Positions 8,466 through 16,495 of a stretch of DNA of 36,052 nucleotides are shown here, piece after piece; the stretch's first letter is position 1, and each line of letters starts with the position of its first letter. The notes below the pieces were generated by a model. That model saw only the letters and a list, made by a program, of their open reading frames with translations, had not been told where the DNA came from and made no database searches. The position numbers were made by a program, and so were the translations under genes. The DNA is from Acidobacteriota bacterium (lineage in GTDB: Bacteria > Acidobacteriota > Vicinamibacteria > Fen-336), in assembly GCA_022340585.1 (NCBI GenBank), contig JAJDNS010000137.1, forward strand, positions 1 to 36,052. The letters run 5' to 3'.

Positions 8466-9968
8466 CTAGGAGTACTGCTCCTCGATCTCGCGGTAGCGGG
8501 CGGCGGCCTCCCGCCAGGCCGGTCGGTCCCCCGGATCGAATCGGCGTGGCTGGACCGCCCGGGCCACGACTCTTCGGGCCTCGGCGAGCGACCCCAGCCG
8601 GCCGGAGGAGATCGCCTGCAGGAGCAGGTTGCCGATCGCGGTGGCCTCGGCCGGCCCGGCCAGGACCGGGCGCCCCGACGCGTCCGCCGTGGCCTGGTTC
8701 AGATAGTCGTTGCGGCAGCCTCCTCCCACGATGTGGATCCCGGGCACCGTCTCGCCGGTGAGCTCCTCGATCGTCCCCACGACGGACGCGTAGCGGAAAG
8801 CGAGGGAGTCCAGAATGATCTTCGCCAGGCGCGCCGGCTCGTCGGCGACCTCCTGCCCCCCCTCGGCCAGGGCGCCCTGCACCTCGCGGATCATGCTCCC
8901 GGGGTTGAAGAAGCGCGGGTGATCCGGGTAGACGAGTCCGGGCATGTCGTCGACGGAGGCCACCGCAGCCAGGAGCGCTTCGTAGTCGGTCGGGAGGCCG
9001 CTCTCGACCCACTCCGCCCGGCACTGCTCGAGGATCCAGAGGCCCATCTGGTTCTTCAGGAAGCGGATGGTCCCGAACACCCCGCCTTCGTTCGTGAAGT
9101 TGGCCCGGGCCACGGCGTCGTTGACGAGGGGCGAACCGCGTTCGACGCCGACGAGGGACCACGTGCCGGAGGAGACGTAGGCCCAGCCGGGCTCCAGGGG
9201 TGTGCCCGCCACCGCGCTCGCGGTGTCGTGGGAGGCGGGAGCGAGGACCCGGACCGGCCCCAGGCCCAGCTCCTTCTGCAGCGCGGGCTTCAGCTCGCCG
9301 AGGTCCGTCCCCGGCACCACGAGCTCCGGCATCAGCTCCCGGGGCAGGCCCAGACGCGAGAACAGGTCGTCGGCCCAGGTCCGTGTCCTCACGTCGAGGA
9401 GCTGGGTGGTGGACGCATCGGTGTACTCCCCCGTGGTCGACCCGCACAGGGCATGGTGGCAGAGGTCGGGGATCATCAGCAGGCGTCGCACCCCGGCCGG
9501 CAGCCCCTCCCGCACGTGCACGTGGAGCTGGTAGAGGGTGTTCAGGTGCAGGAACTGGATCCCGGTGCGGTGGAAGATCTCCTCCCGCGGCACCTTCCGG
9601 AGCACCCGCTCCATCTCTCCCTCGGTCCGACCCCCCCGGTAGCAAACCGGGTCCTCGAGGAGGCTCCCCCCGGCATCGAGGAGACCGTAGTCCACTCCCC
9701 AGGAGTCCACGCCGACCGTCGAGATCGGCGTGCCGGCGGCCACGACGTGCGACCGACCGAGGCCGTCCTTGATGCCCTCGAGAATCCGGGCGAACGGCCA
9801 CCGCAGGTGGCCCTCCGAGGGCTCGGGCTCGTAGTGAAAGCGGTGCACCTCCTCGAGGACCAGCCCGTCGGGGCCCGCGCTCCCGAGGATCGCGCGCCCG
9901 CTCCCCGCCCCCAGGTCGATGGCCAGGTGGAGGGCCCCGGGGTTCTCCGCGCGGACAGCGGTCGTCAT
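8466..9968 (-). CDS. rhaB: Rhamnulokinase (FGGY kinase family)
   Basis: 500 residues. It phosphorylates L-rhamnulose to L-rhamnulose 1-phosphate with ATP in the cytoplasm. The N-terminal phosphate-binding loop reads AIDLGAGSGR (16-25). The substrate-side motif GVDSWGVDYGLLD (86-98) is characteristic of rhamnulokinases. D248 in ASHDTASAVAGTP is the likely catalytic base. YVSSGTWSLVG and, near the C-terminus, HIVGGGCRNDYLNQATAD are the ATP-site motifs of the second actin-like domain. Length matches the family (about 480-500). The ATG at 9968 is preceded by a G-rich ribosome site (GAGGGGGG), and the gene starts 28 bp after the isomerase gene, so they form an operon. I see no odd substitutions. 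Confidence 0.93.
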   Translation of the reverse strand: MTTAVRAENPGALHLAIDLGAGSGRAILGSAGPDGLVLEEVHRFHYEPEPSEGHLRWPFARILEGIKDGLGRSHVVAAGTPISTVGVDSWGVDYGLLDAGGSLLEDPVCYRGGRTEGEMERVLRKVPREEIFHRTGIQFLHLNTLYQLHVHVREGLPAGVRRLLMIPDLCHHALCGSTTGEYTDASTTQLLDVRTRTWADDLFSRLGLPRELMPELVVPGTDLGELKPALQKELGLGPVRVLAPASHDTASAVAGTPLEPGWAYVSSGTWSLVGVERGSPLVNDAVARANFTNEGGVFGTIRFLKNQMGLWILEQCRAEWVESGLPTDYEALLAAVASVDDMPGLVYPDHPRFFNPGSMIREVQGALAEGGQEVADEPARLAKIILDSLAFRYASVVGTIEELTGETVPGIHIVGGGCRNDYLNQATADASGRPVLAGPAEATAIGNLLLQAISSGRLGSLAEARRVVARAVQPRRFDPGDRPAWREAAARYREIEEQYS

Positions 9969-9996
9969 TGTCCCCCCTCGCTCAAGCGCGTCTCCC

Positions 9997-11289
9997 TCAG
10001 ACGATCCCGGACCCGCTTCCGCCCTGGGCCGGTCGCTCCTCGGCCTTCCTCTTTCGGTAGCCGCTGGCTCGATAGACACCGACCGGGTCCAGGGCTCCTC
10101 CCGCGCGGTGGCGAGCCATGGCCAGGATCGGGGCCACGTCCGCGGTGAAGGCCTGCTTGAGCGTCTGCAGGGCCATCACCGCGTCGTTCGCCTCCTGAGA
10201 CTCGTGGAGGGTCACGCGGTCCACGAGGTGGGCCTGAACGTAGGCCCGCACCAGCTCCACCGCGCTGGTCATCAACGACTCGATGGGGTCGGTGACGTTG
10301 TGGGACTGGTCGAGCATGTAGGCGGGATCGAAGCCAGGGACCTCCTCGATCTCCGCCTCCACGAGCTCGTTGAAGACGAGGAAGAGCTGGAAGGGCTTGA
10401 TCGATCCCGCGTCGAGGTCGTCGTCGCCGTACTTGGAGTCGTTGAAGTGGAAGCCCGCCAGCTTCTCCATCTGGATGAGCCGGGCCACGATCATCTCGAT
10501 GTTCACGTTGGGGGCGTGGTGGCCGAGGTCGACGAGGGACAGGGCTTTCGGCCCCAGCTCCCGGGCGCAGTAGTAGCTGATGCCCCAGTCGTTGAGCAGC
10601 GTCGAGTAGAAGGCCGGCTCGTAGAGCTTGTGCTCGATGAAGACCCGCCATCCATCGGGGAGCGCGGCGTAGATCTCCCTCAGGCTCTCGAGGTAGCGGT
10701 CCACCGCCCGGCGAAAGTGGACCTGTCCCGGGAAGTTCCCCCCGTCGCCCACCCAGACCGTGTGGGAGCGGGCCCCCAGGGCCTTCCCGATCTCGATGCA
10801 CTCCAGGTTGTGCTCGATCGCCTGCTTCCGTACCGGAGGGTCGGTGTGGCTCAGGCTTCCGAACTTGTACGACAGCTCCTGGTCCGGCTGGTCCTGAAAG
10901 GTGTTCGAGTTCATCGAGTCGAAGAAGAGCCCGCGCTCGCTGGCGTAGCCCTTGAGCTCGTCGCCCTTCTCGGGCTTGTCCCAGGGGATATGGAGTGAGA
11001 TGCCCGGGGTCACTCGTACCAGACGGTTGATGACGTGGCAGTCGTCGAGCTTCTCGAAGATGTTGCGGGGCTCCCCGGGCCCCGGGAAGCGGGCGAAGCG
11101 CGTGCCGCCCGTACCCACTCCCCAGGAGGGGACGGAGACTCGGAAGGCCATCGCTCGTTCGGTCAGCCGCTCGATGTCGATCCCACGCCGGCCGAGCTGC
11201 CGCCCGAGGTGGGCGTAGTCCTCTTCGAGCGCCGCGAGCCCGGCTCCGTTCTGCTCAGCGACGAGCTCGTCGGACACGGTGAAGCCCAT
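9997..11289 (-). CDS. rhaI: L-rhamnose isomerase, RhaI (Pseudomonas stutzeri) type
   Basis: 430-residue TIM-barrel enzyme converting L-rhamnose to L-rhamnulose. It belongs to the xylose-isomerase-like RhaI group rather than the E. coli RhaA group. The metal-binding residues are visible: E219 and K221 (FIEHKLYEP), D254 and H257 (LVDLGHHAPN), H281 (GFHFNDSKYG), D289, D291 and D327 (YMLDQSHN). These numbers coincide with those I remember for the P. stutzeri enzyme, so start and length are probably right. The ATG at 11289 has AGAGGGGG a few bases upstream. It is the first gene of the minus-strand rhamnose operon, and a fair sigma70 promoter lies 30-57 bp upstream of its start. No aldolase (RhaD) follows, so the third pathway step must be encoded elsewhere. 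Confidence 0.95.
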   Translation of the reverse strand: MGFTVSDELVAEQNGAGLAALEEDYAHLGRQLGRRGIDIERLTERAMAFRVSVPSWGVGTGGTRFARFPGPGEPRNIFEKLDDCHVINRLVRVTPGISLHIPWDKPEKGDELKGYASERGLFFDSMNSNTFQDQPDQELSYKFGSLSHTDPPVRKQAIEHNLECIEIGKALGARSHTVWVGDGGNFPGQVHFRRAVDRYLESLREIYAALPDGWRVFIEHKLYEPAFYSTLLNDWGISYYCARELGPKALSLVDLGHHAPNVNIEMIVARLIQMEKLAGFHFNDSKYGDDDLDAGSIKPFQLFLVFNELVEAEIEEVPGFDPAYMLDQSHNVTDPIESLMTSAVELVRAYVQAHLVDRVTLHESQEANDAVMALQTLKQAFTADVAPILAMARHRAGGALDPVGVYRASGYRKRKAEERPAQGGSGSGIV

Positions 11290-11318
11290 CGATCCCCCTC
11301 TTGTCCGCAACCGCATCG

Positions 11319-11346
11319 ATGATAAACGGTCGGGCGGCAGAGACAA
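11319..11346 (-). promoter_or_regulatory. Likely promoter of the rhamnose operon
   Basis: Read on the minus strand: TTGTCT (11346-11341, 4 of 6), a 16-bp spacer, then TATCAT (11324-11319, 5 of 6). A start site near 11312 would give a leader of about 23 nt before the rhaI ATG at 11289. The hexamers AAACGG (11324-11329) and CCGTTT (11351-11356) form an inverted repeat with 21 bp between, one half-site touching the -10 and the other just beyond the -35. This is a possible operator, but it is based on two short half-sites only. Confidence 0.5.
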
Positions 11347-11505
11347 CGAGCCGTTTGGCTCAGATGGGCGCCGACCGGGCAGCATGGATCAATCGATCCA
11401 GGCGGCCGATGTCGGCCGGTCCCTCCCCGGGTGACCCCCGGGTTTCTGCCCGGGCTCGGATCCGTTATCCTCGTCGGGAAACACCCCTTTGGAAGGAGGC
11501 TGCTC

Positions 11506-11613
11506 GTGGCTCGACCGGTGGTGCACTGGGAGATGTGGTCGGAGCTGTCGCTCTTCGAGGACCCCGACGGCCGAGTCCTGGGTCTCTGGAAGCAGGGCCC
11601 GAAGCCGGCGTAG
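11506..11613 (+). pseudogene. Internally deleted VOC/glyoxalase-family gene (35 codons, frame kept)
   Basis: A GTG at 11506 follows a very good ribosome site (AAGGAGG, 6 bp away) and opens 35 codons. The first dozen residues, ARPVVHWEMWSE, look like the start of a bacterial VOC (glyoxalase/bleomycin-resistance-like) protein. The rest, LSLFEDPDGRVLGLWKQGPK, looks like the end of the same family (final strand and the DPDGxxxGLW motif). The roughly 80-90 residues that should lie between are absent, with the frame intact. I read it as an in-frame internal deletion of a VOC gene. It may still be translated as a small peptide but can hardly keep the metal site. An assembly error is an alternative. 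The esterase gene starts 13 bp downstream, so the fossil may still supply its transcript leader. Confidence 0.6.
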
Positions 11614-11626
11614 CCCCGGGACACCT

Positions 11627-12538
11627 ATGCGCCACGCGACCGACTCCACCCCCGGGGCCATCCTCCTCGCCCTCGCCCTGTCCGTCGGGCCCGGCGGCGC
11701 GACCGTCCGCCCGGGAGGCGAAGCTGCCGGCGGCGTGCCCGAGGGCACAGCGGTCCACCGGGATCTCGCCTACGTCACCGAGGGGCACCCGCGGCAGAGC
11801 CTGGACCTCTACGTTCCCGCGTCCGACGCGCCCGTTCCCCTCGTCGTCTACATCCACGGCGGCGCCTTCCGAGCCGGCGACAAGGCCGATCGCCCCCCTC
11901 TCGAACACGTGGCGGAGGGCTATGCCCTCGCCGCCATCAACTACCGCCTGAGCCAGCACGCCGTATTCCCCGCCCAGATCGAGGACTGCAAGGCGGCGGT
12001 GCGGTGGCTGCGGGCTCACGCCGCCACCTACGGGCTCGACCCGGAGCGGATCGCCGCGGGGGGCGCCTCGGCCGGAGGCCACCTCGCGGCCATGGTGGGC
12101 ACGACCGGTCACGAGACGGCCTTCGACGTGGGCGAGCATCTCGACGTGTCGAGCCGGGTGGGGGCCGTCCTCGACTACTTCGGGCCCACCGACTTCCTGC
12201 AGATGGATGCCCACCGTCTTCCGGACGGGATGATCCACGACACGGCCGACTCACCGGAGTCGCGGCTCGTGGGCGGCCCCATACAGGAGCACCCGGACAG
12301 GGTCGCCCAGGCGAACCCGATCACCTACGTGACGGCCGACGCCCCACCGTTCCTCATCGTGCACGGGGATCGGGACCCCCTCGTGCCGCACCACCAGAGC
12401 GAGCTTCTGGCGTCGGCGCTCGAGAAGGCCGGCGTGCCGGTGACGTTCTACACGGTCGAGGGCGGCGGCCACGGCGGCTTCGACGACCCGAAGGTGGACG
12501 AGCTGACGAGGGCGTTCCTGAAGGAGCACCTGCGCTAG
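11627..12538 (+). CDS. Secreted alpha/beta-hydrolase esterase (BD-FAE/carboxylesterase type)
   Basis: 303 residues. A hydrophobic N-terminus (about residues 10-25) suggests export. The alpha/beta-hydrolase motifs are complete: HGG oxyanion motif at H77-G79 (VVYIHGGAF), nucleophile S148 in GGASAGG, acid D250 in HGDRDPLVP and H282 in GGGHGGFDD. The order and spacing are those of small carboxylesterases and acetyl/feruloyl-esterase-like enzymes that deacylate plant glycans or small esters; the substrate cannot be told. The ATG at 11627 has only a weak ribosome site (CCCGGG), and the gene lies 13 bp after the collapsed VOC gene, so coupling is possible. It ends opposite the mannonate-dehydratase-like gene with a strong inverted repeat in between. 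Confidence 0.88.
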   Translation: MRHATDSTPGAILLALALSVGPGGATVRPGGEAAGGVPEGTAVHRDLAYVTEGHPRQSLDLYVPASDAPVPLVVYIHGGAFRAGDKADRPPLEHVAEGYALAAINYRLSQHAVFPAQIEDCKAAVRWLRAHAATYGLDPERIAAGGASAGGHLAAMVGTTGHETAFDVGEHLDVSSRVGAVLDYFGPTDFLQMDAHRLPDGMIHDTADSPESRLVGGPIQEHPDRVAQANPITYVTADAPPFLIVHGDRDPLVPHHQSELLASALEKAGVPVTFYTVEGGGHGGFDDPKVDELTRAFLKEHLR

Positions 12539-12559
12539 TCGCCCCGAGATCTCGGTCCA

Positions 12560-12599
12560 GCCAGGGACACGATCGCCATGGCGGGATCGTGTCCCTGGC
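12560..12599. terminator. Strong inverted repeat between convergent genes, probable terminator
   Basis: A 15-bp perfect inverted repeat has outer arms 12560-12574 and 12585-12599; the inner 14 bp are CCAGGGACACGATC and its complement. The loop is 10 nt and itself contains the palindrome GCCATGGC. It lies 22 bp after the esterase stop and 32 bp beyond the end of the minus-strand gene at 12631. No T-run is present. Its right arm runs into copy 1 of the dispersed repeat. Confidence 0.5.
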
Positions 12600-12635
12600 C
12601 AAGGCATCCGGCCGCAGGCCGGCACGCTCCTCAGG
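12576..12635 (-). repeat. Dispersed intergenic repeat, copy 1
   Basis: The core AGGCATCCGGCCGCAGG (12602-12618, given on + strand) recurs in the copies near 28299 and 28961. Copy 1 shares 25 identical bases with copy 3, and with copy 2 an upstream extension from GGCGG through ATCGTGTCC with few mismatches. CCGGCC-GCA-GGCCGG (12608-12622) forms a 6-bp stem with a 3-nt loop. It lies directly 3' of the minus-strand gene ending at 12631. Confidence 0.75.
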
Positions 12636-13728
12636 ACGACAGGGCCGCCTGGAGCATGGCCTTGGTGTAGGCCACGTTGTACACGAGGCCGGTGTAGCCG
12701 CCGCCGCCCGGGTAGTAGGGGTGGAACCCCTTCAGCTCGCGGTCGGCATCGAGGGCCCGCTGATGCTCGGGGTACAGGGCCCGCGGGTACCTCTGGCGGA
12801 CCAGCTCCTTCATCACCGCGAACATGTCGACCTGCCCCTCGTCGAGGAAGACCTCGACGTAGTCGACGTAGGGGGTCTTCACCCGGACGTTGCGGAAGTG
12901 CACGTGGTTGATGCGGTCCCGCTCCCCGAAGTACCGGCACACCTCCACCGGGTCCTCCCCCATCTCCCGCGTCACCCCGCAGTCGTAGGTGATGCCGTTG
13001 GCCGGGCTGTCGACGATGGTGATCAGCTTCTTCCAGCCGTCGAGGGTGGCCATGATCTGCTGGGAGCCACGGCTCAACGGCACCGGGGGGTCGTTGGGGT
13101 GGAGGGCCAGCCGCACGCCGGCCTCCTCGGCCACCGGCACCACCGCCTTCAGGAAGTAGGTGATGTTGGCCCACATCTCCTCGAGGGTGTGGGTCCCCAC
13201 CTCGGGGAGCGGCGGGAGGTCCTTCCCCATCGAGTAGTCGTACCCGGTCATGCCGGCCCCGCCCCGGCCCGGCACCTCGTGGTAGCCCGTCATCAGCCGG
13301 TGGGCGTAGAAGTTGTACTCGATCACCGGGAGTCCGACCTTTCCCGCGGCCCGGATCGACTGGCTGACCTCGTCGATCTCCTCGTCCCGGCCGGGTCGAC
13401 CGTAGAGGGTGTTCGGGAACCCCCCGATCATCAGGTTGCTGACCTTGAGCCCGTTCTCCTCGAAGCGCCCCCTGAGCTTGCGGAGGCTCCCCTCCGTCCA
13501 CGGCAGCGGCCCTCCGCCCATGAGGACGTGGTCGATGCCGATCTGCTTGTACTTGCGCATCAGCGTCGGGTCGGCGTTGGCGCCAATGCCCAGGCAGAGC
13601 TTCGGCACCCCCTCGCCCTCGGCCGGCGGCCAGTCGCGGGTGCCGGCGGCCGCGCTGGCCAGGGGCGGCGCCAGAGCCAGCGTCCCGGCGGCCTGGATGA
13701 AACCCCTTCTGGAGACCCCTGACCTCAT
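12631..13728 (-). CDS. Tat-exported mannonate dehydratase (UxuA)-like protein
   Basis: 365 residues. SRRGFIQ (6-12) followed by a hydrophobic Ala/Leu stretch ending near residue 28 is a twin-arginine signal. The mature part resembles D-mannonate dehydratase: EEMWANITYFLKAVVPVAEEAGVRLALHP is the UxuA signature. The four metal ligands expected for that family are present as H210, C250, H277 (HVHFRN) and D301 (GQVDMFAVM). One deviation is HPNDPP (N212) where UxuA proteins usually read HPDDPP. UxuA normally works in the cytoplasm on hexuronates, so a periplasmic version is unexpected; it may be a paralogue acting on another sugar acid. The ATG at 13728 follows GGAGGTGG. A promoter with two good boxes lies upstream. 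Family call good; reaction inferred. Confidence 0.8.
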   Translation of the reverse strand: MRSGVSRRGFIQAAGTLALAPPLASAAAGTRDWPPAEGEGVPKLCLGIGANADPTLMRKYKQIGIDHVLMGGGPLPWTEGSLRKLRGRFEENGLKVSNLMIGGFPNTLYGRPGRDEEIDEVSQSIRAAGKVGLPVIEYNFYAHRLMTGYHEVPGRGGAGMTGYDYSMGKDLPPLPEVGTHTLEEMWANITYFLKAVVPVAEEAGVRLALHPNDPPVPLSRGSQQIMATLDGWKKLITIVDSPANGITYDCGVTREMGEDPVEVCRYFGERDRINHVHFRNVRVKTPYVDYVEVFLDEGQVDMFAVMKELVRQRYPRALYPEHQRALDADRELKGFHPYYPGGGGYTGLVYNVAYTKAMLQAALSS

Positions 13729-13760
13729 GCTTCCACCTCCTTCGCCCGGGTTCGCCGGTG

Positions 13761-13788
13761 ATTAGATCAGGCCCGGGCGCTCACTCAA
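13761..13788 (-). promoter_or_regulatory. Likely promoter of the mannonate-dehydratase-like gene
   Basis: On the minus strand TTGAGT (13788-13783, 4 of 6), 16-bp spacer, TCTAAT (13766-13761, 5 of 6). The -10 ends 32 bp before the ATG at 13728. The spacing is the same as in the rhamnose-operon promoter. Confidence 0.45.
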
Positions 13789-13895
13789 AGCCCGGCAAGG
13801 CTCCGACGAGGTCCTGGCCTCTGCGGAGTGTCCCGGCCGCACCGTGGGCTGGTGGGATCACCGCGACCCGGCACCCCGAGCAAGGAGGTCCCTCA

Positions 13896-14075
13896 GTGAG
13901 AATGGGCCATTCGATGAGTCGCCGAATCCTGGTCGTCGTCGCCGCCGTGGGTCTGGCCGCCTCGTCCCCCGACGGCGAGTTCCAGGCCGACCGCATCCTG
14001 AACGGCGATCAGACCGACTGGGGCCTGGTCTTCTCCCAGCCCACGGTGCTCCGCGTGTCGCTGTACACGAGATGA
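13896..14075 (+). CDS. Small secreted protein of unknown function (59 aa)
   Basis: A GTG at 13896 follows AAGGAGG at a 7-bp spacing; in-frame ATGs at 13902 and 13914 are alternatives. Residues 1-25 form a signal peptide (RRILVVVAAVGLAAS). The mature part is only about 35 residues and includes QADRILNGDQTDWGLVF, which recalls the beginning of discoidin (F5/8 type C) domains where A-x-x-I/L-x-D/N-G-D-x-x-T-x-W is common. If so, the protein is a truncated remnant, since a discoidin domain needs about 130 residues. It lies divergent from the mannonate-dehydratase-like gene and convergent with the histidine kinase. The strong ribosome site supports translation; function unknown. Confidence 0.55.
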   Translation: MRMGHSMSRRILVVVAAVGLAASSPDGEFQADRILNGDQTDWGLVFSQPTVLRVSLYTR

Positions 14076-14078
14076 TCG

Positions 14079-14099
14079 GGCGAGAGGCTCGGCCTCGCC
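14079..14099. terminator. Candidate hairpin terminator between convergent genes
   Basis: GGCG-AG-AGGC-TCG-GCCT-CGCC: eight base pairs with a 2-nt bulge and 3-nt loop, filling the 41-bp gap between the small secreted protein (+) and the histidine kinase (-). No T-run is seen. Confidence 0.35.
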
Positions 14100-14116
14100 G
14101 TGGACCCCGACGAACG

Positions 14117-16297
14117 TCAGGCGCGCAGGGCGCGCCGGACCTTCTGGGCCAGGGCCTCGAGCGAGTAGGGCTTCTGCAGCAGGAGAACTCCCCCCTCGAC
14201 CACCCCGTGACGGGCGATCACGTCCTCGCCGTACCCTGACGCGTACAGCACGCGCAGGCCCTTCCGGCTCTCCGTCAACCGGATGGCCAGCTCCCGGCCG
14301 TCCATCTCGGGCATCACCACGTCGGTGAGGAGAAGATGGAGCGGGCCATCGTGGCCGGCGGCCACGGTGAGGGCCTCGTGGGGGCCGGCGCAGGTCAGGA
14401 CGCGGTAGCCGAGCGACTCCAGCTGCTCGCCGGTGACCTCCCGCACCGCCGGGTCGTCCTCGACCAGGAGCACCGTCTCCGTTCCCCGCAGGGCCTCCTC
14501 GGCACCCGGCGTCGGCGCCGTCTCCGACTCCGCCGGTGCCTCGGGCAGGTAGAGACGAAAGGTGGAGCCCCGGCCGGGAATGGAGTCCACGTCGATCCAC
14601 CCGCCATTCTGCTCCGCCGCCCCGTAGACCATGGCCAGGCCGAGGCCGGTGCCGGTGCCGGAGGGCTTGGTCGTGAAGAACGGCTCGAAGATCCGGCCCC
14701 GCACGTCGTCCGGCATCCCGTGCCCGGTATCGCTCACCGAGAGCACCACGAGGGGCGGCCCGCCCGGCTCCCGGTGCGCCGAGGGGGGCGGCAGATGGGG
14801 CGGCGTCGCCCGCTCGACCTCGAGGGTCAGAAGGCCGCCGTCGGGCATCGCGTCGCGGGCGTTCGTCACGAGGTTCAGGACCACCTGCTCCATCTGGCCG
14901 TGGTCGACGAGGACCCGGCAGGGCTCGCTCGCCAGCCGGACGCGGAGCCTCACGTCCTCCCCGATCGTCCGGGCGACGAGGGACTCCATCCCGTCGACCA
15001 CGGTCCGGAGGTCGAGGACCTTCGGCTCGATCACCTGCTGGCGGCTGAAGGCCAGGAGGTGACGGGTGAGGGCGGCAGCGCGCCAGGCGGATTGATCCAC
15101 CTCGGTCAGCCACCGCCGAACCGGGGACTCCTCGGGCACCCGGCGGAGGGCCAGGGTCAGGTTGCCGGTGATGGCGGTGAGCAGGTTGTTGAAGTCGTGG
15201 GCCACGCCGCCGGCGAGGCGGCCCACCGCCTCCATCTTCTGGGCCTGCCGCAGCCGGGCCTCGAGGGACCGCCGCTCCGCCTCGGCGCGGTGACGTCCGC
15301 TCGCGTCGCGAAGGATGCTCTGGAAGATCCCGTCGGGCATCCGCTTGGAGTTCATCTCCACCGGGACGACGCTGCCGTCCTTCCGGGTGAGAACCCGCTC
15401 CGCCACGACGGTCTCGCCACGGTCGACCGCCGCGTACTCGAACGGGACGCGCTCGAGCTCGGCGGGAGAGAAGAACGATTCGATCGTCCGGCCCAGGATC
15501 TCCTCGCGCCCGTAGCCGCTCAGCTCGGAGGCCCGCCGATTCGCCTCGATGATGCCGTCGGTCCGACTGGCCAGCACGATCGCGTCCGCGGCCAGGTCCA
15601 CGAGACTGCGGTAGCGCAGCTCGGAGGTGCGCAGCGCGGTCTCCTGCCGCCGCAGGCGCTCCATCCCGCGGCGGAGGCGCCCCACCACGATCCCGACGCC
15701 GATGCCGGTGATCGCGAGGATCACCAGCGAGTCGAGGATGTCCCCGACGAGGACGTCAGGACCTCCAACGCCGGCGATGATTCCCTGCCCCTCGGCCAGG
15801 AGCACTCCCGTGGTCGCGACCACGGTGACCACCAGGCTCACCGCCAGCGTGCCGCGGTCGAGCAGGACGCCGCACAGGATCAACGAGGCGGGCATCATCA
15901 GAATCGCCGGGTCGCGGAACCCGCGCCCGGTTGCCAGGGCGAGGCTCGCGGCCAGGACGGGGAGGGTGAGGGCCAGGACCTGGGCGGCTCGCCTCGTATG
16001 GCCGCGTCGGTTGAGCCACAGCGCCGCCCCCACGACCAGGACGGCCACGCCGAGGAAGGTCAGGGGCCGGAGTTGCGGCGTGATGCCGAGGACCGGGTCC
16101 CGGACCGTGGCCAGGAGCATGCCGACGAGGATGGACCAGCCGACCACGTCCACGCTCCGGCCCAGCCAGGACGCGTCCGAGGTGTCGGAGACGTCGGGGG
16201 GCCGTGGCGAGGGGGCGACCCCCACCGGGGCCGACGGGCCCTCCCCCGCGGAAGGGGACTCGAACGTCGTCGGGTCGGTCAGGGGTTGGACGGCCAT
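14117..16297 (-). CDS. Membrane hybrid histidine kinase (PAS, HisKA, HATPase, receiver)
   Basis: 726 residues. About six hydrophobic segments lie between residues 45 and 210 and form a membrane sensor with little periplasmic mass. A PAS domain follows (about 225-345; [26 protein letters not shown]). The dimerisation box [14 protein letters not shown] has phospho-accepting H367. The ATPase domain shows [14 protein letters not shown] (N box), DTGHGMP (G1), [20 protein letters not shown] (F/G2). A receiver domain ends the protein, with acidic pair VEDD, phospho-acceptor D659 in [11 protein letters not shown] and a conserved Lys in LLQKPYS. So signal would pass H367 to D659 within one chain. No response regulator with an output domain lies nearby, so its target is unknown. 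It is divergent from the molybdenum-enzyme genes 198 bp away. Start ATG at 16297. Confidence 0.92.
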   Translation of the reverse strand: MAVQPLTDPTTFESPSAGEGPSAPVGVAPSPRPPDVSDTSDASWLGRSVDVVGWSILVGMLLATVRDPVLGITPQLRPLTFLGVAVLVVGAALWLNRRGHTRRAAQVLALTLPVLAASLALATGRGFRDPAILMMPASLILCGVLLDRGTLAVSLVVTVVATTGVLLAEGQGIIAGVGGPDVLVGDILDSLVILAITGIGVGIVVGRLRRGMERLRRQETALRTSELRYRSLVDLAADAIVLASRTDGIIEANRRASELSGYGREEILGRTIESFFSPAELERVPFEYAAVDRGETVVAERVLTRKDGSVVPVEMNSKRMPDGIFQSILRDASGRHRAEAERRSLEARLRQAQKMEAVGRLAGGVAHDFNNLLTAITGNLTLALRRVPEESPVRRWLTEVDQSAWRAAALTRHLLAFSRQQVIEPKVLDLRTVVDGMESLVARTIGEDVRLRVRLASEPCRVLVDHGQMEQVVLNLVTNARDAMPDGGLLTLEVERATPPHLPPPSAHREPGGPPLVVLSVSDTGHGMPDDVRGRIFEPFFTTKPSGTGTGLGLAMVYGAAEQNGGWIDVDSIPGRGSTFRLYLPEAPAESETAPTPGAEEALRGTETVLLVEDDPAVREVTGEQLESLGYRVLTCAGPHEALTVAAGHDGPLHLLLTDVVMPEMDGRELAIRLTESRKGLRVLYASGYGEDVIARHGVVEGGVLLLQKPYSLEALAQKVRRALRA

Positions 16298-16461
16298 GTC
16301 TGGGCAGATATGCAGAAGGCATGCCAGGACTCAGGCCGCACTCGCTCAGCGACTTATGCGGTTCGGCTGTCCCCCTCGTGGAAGCGTCGTCCAGCGCGTA
16401 GACACGGGAAGGTCCTTCGGCTCCGGGCAATCAACCGTTCGGCCCCAAGGACGGGGTCCGA

Positions 16462-16467
16462 TACAAT
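16462..16467 (+). promoter_or_regulatory. Candidate -10 element for the molybdenum-enzyme operon
   Basis: TACAAT (5 of 6) at 16462-16467 in a locally less GC-rich stretch, 28 bp before the GTG at 16496. No good -35 is found at 16-18 bp spacing, so an activator or another sigma factor would be needed. Confidence 0.3.
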
Positions 16468-16495
16468 ACCGGCCACGCGACAGCGGAGGGCAGCC

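Noticed and set aside
7212..10148. Very long plus-strand frame over the rhamnose operon
   Set aside because: It is antisense to rhaB, the binding-protein gene and the rhamnosidase, all with clear catalytic or fold motifs; its translation is Arg/Pro/Gly-rich without any domain.
12251..13501. Alternative minus-strand frame across the esterase end and the mannonate-dehydratase-like gene
   Set aside because: It overlaps two genes with clear motifs and has shadow-like composition.
13729..13895. tRNA-like GGTTCG segment near 13749
   Set aside because: No matching acceptor or anticodon stems could be drawn around it.
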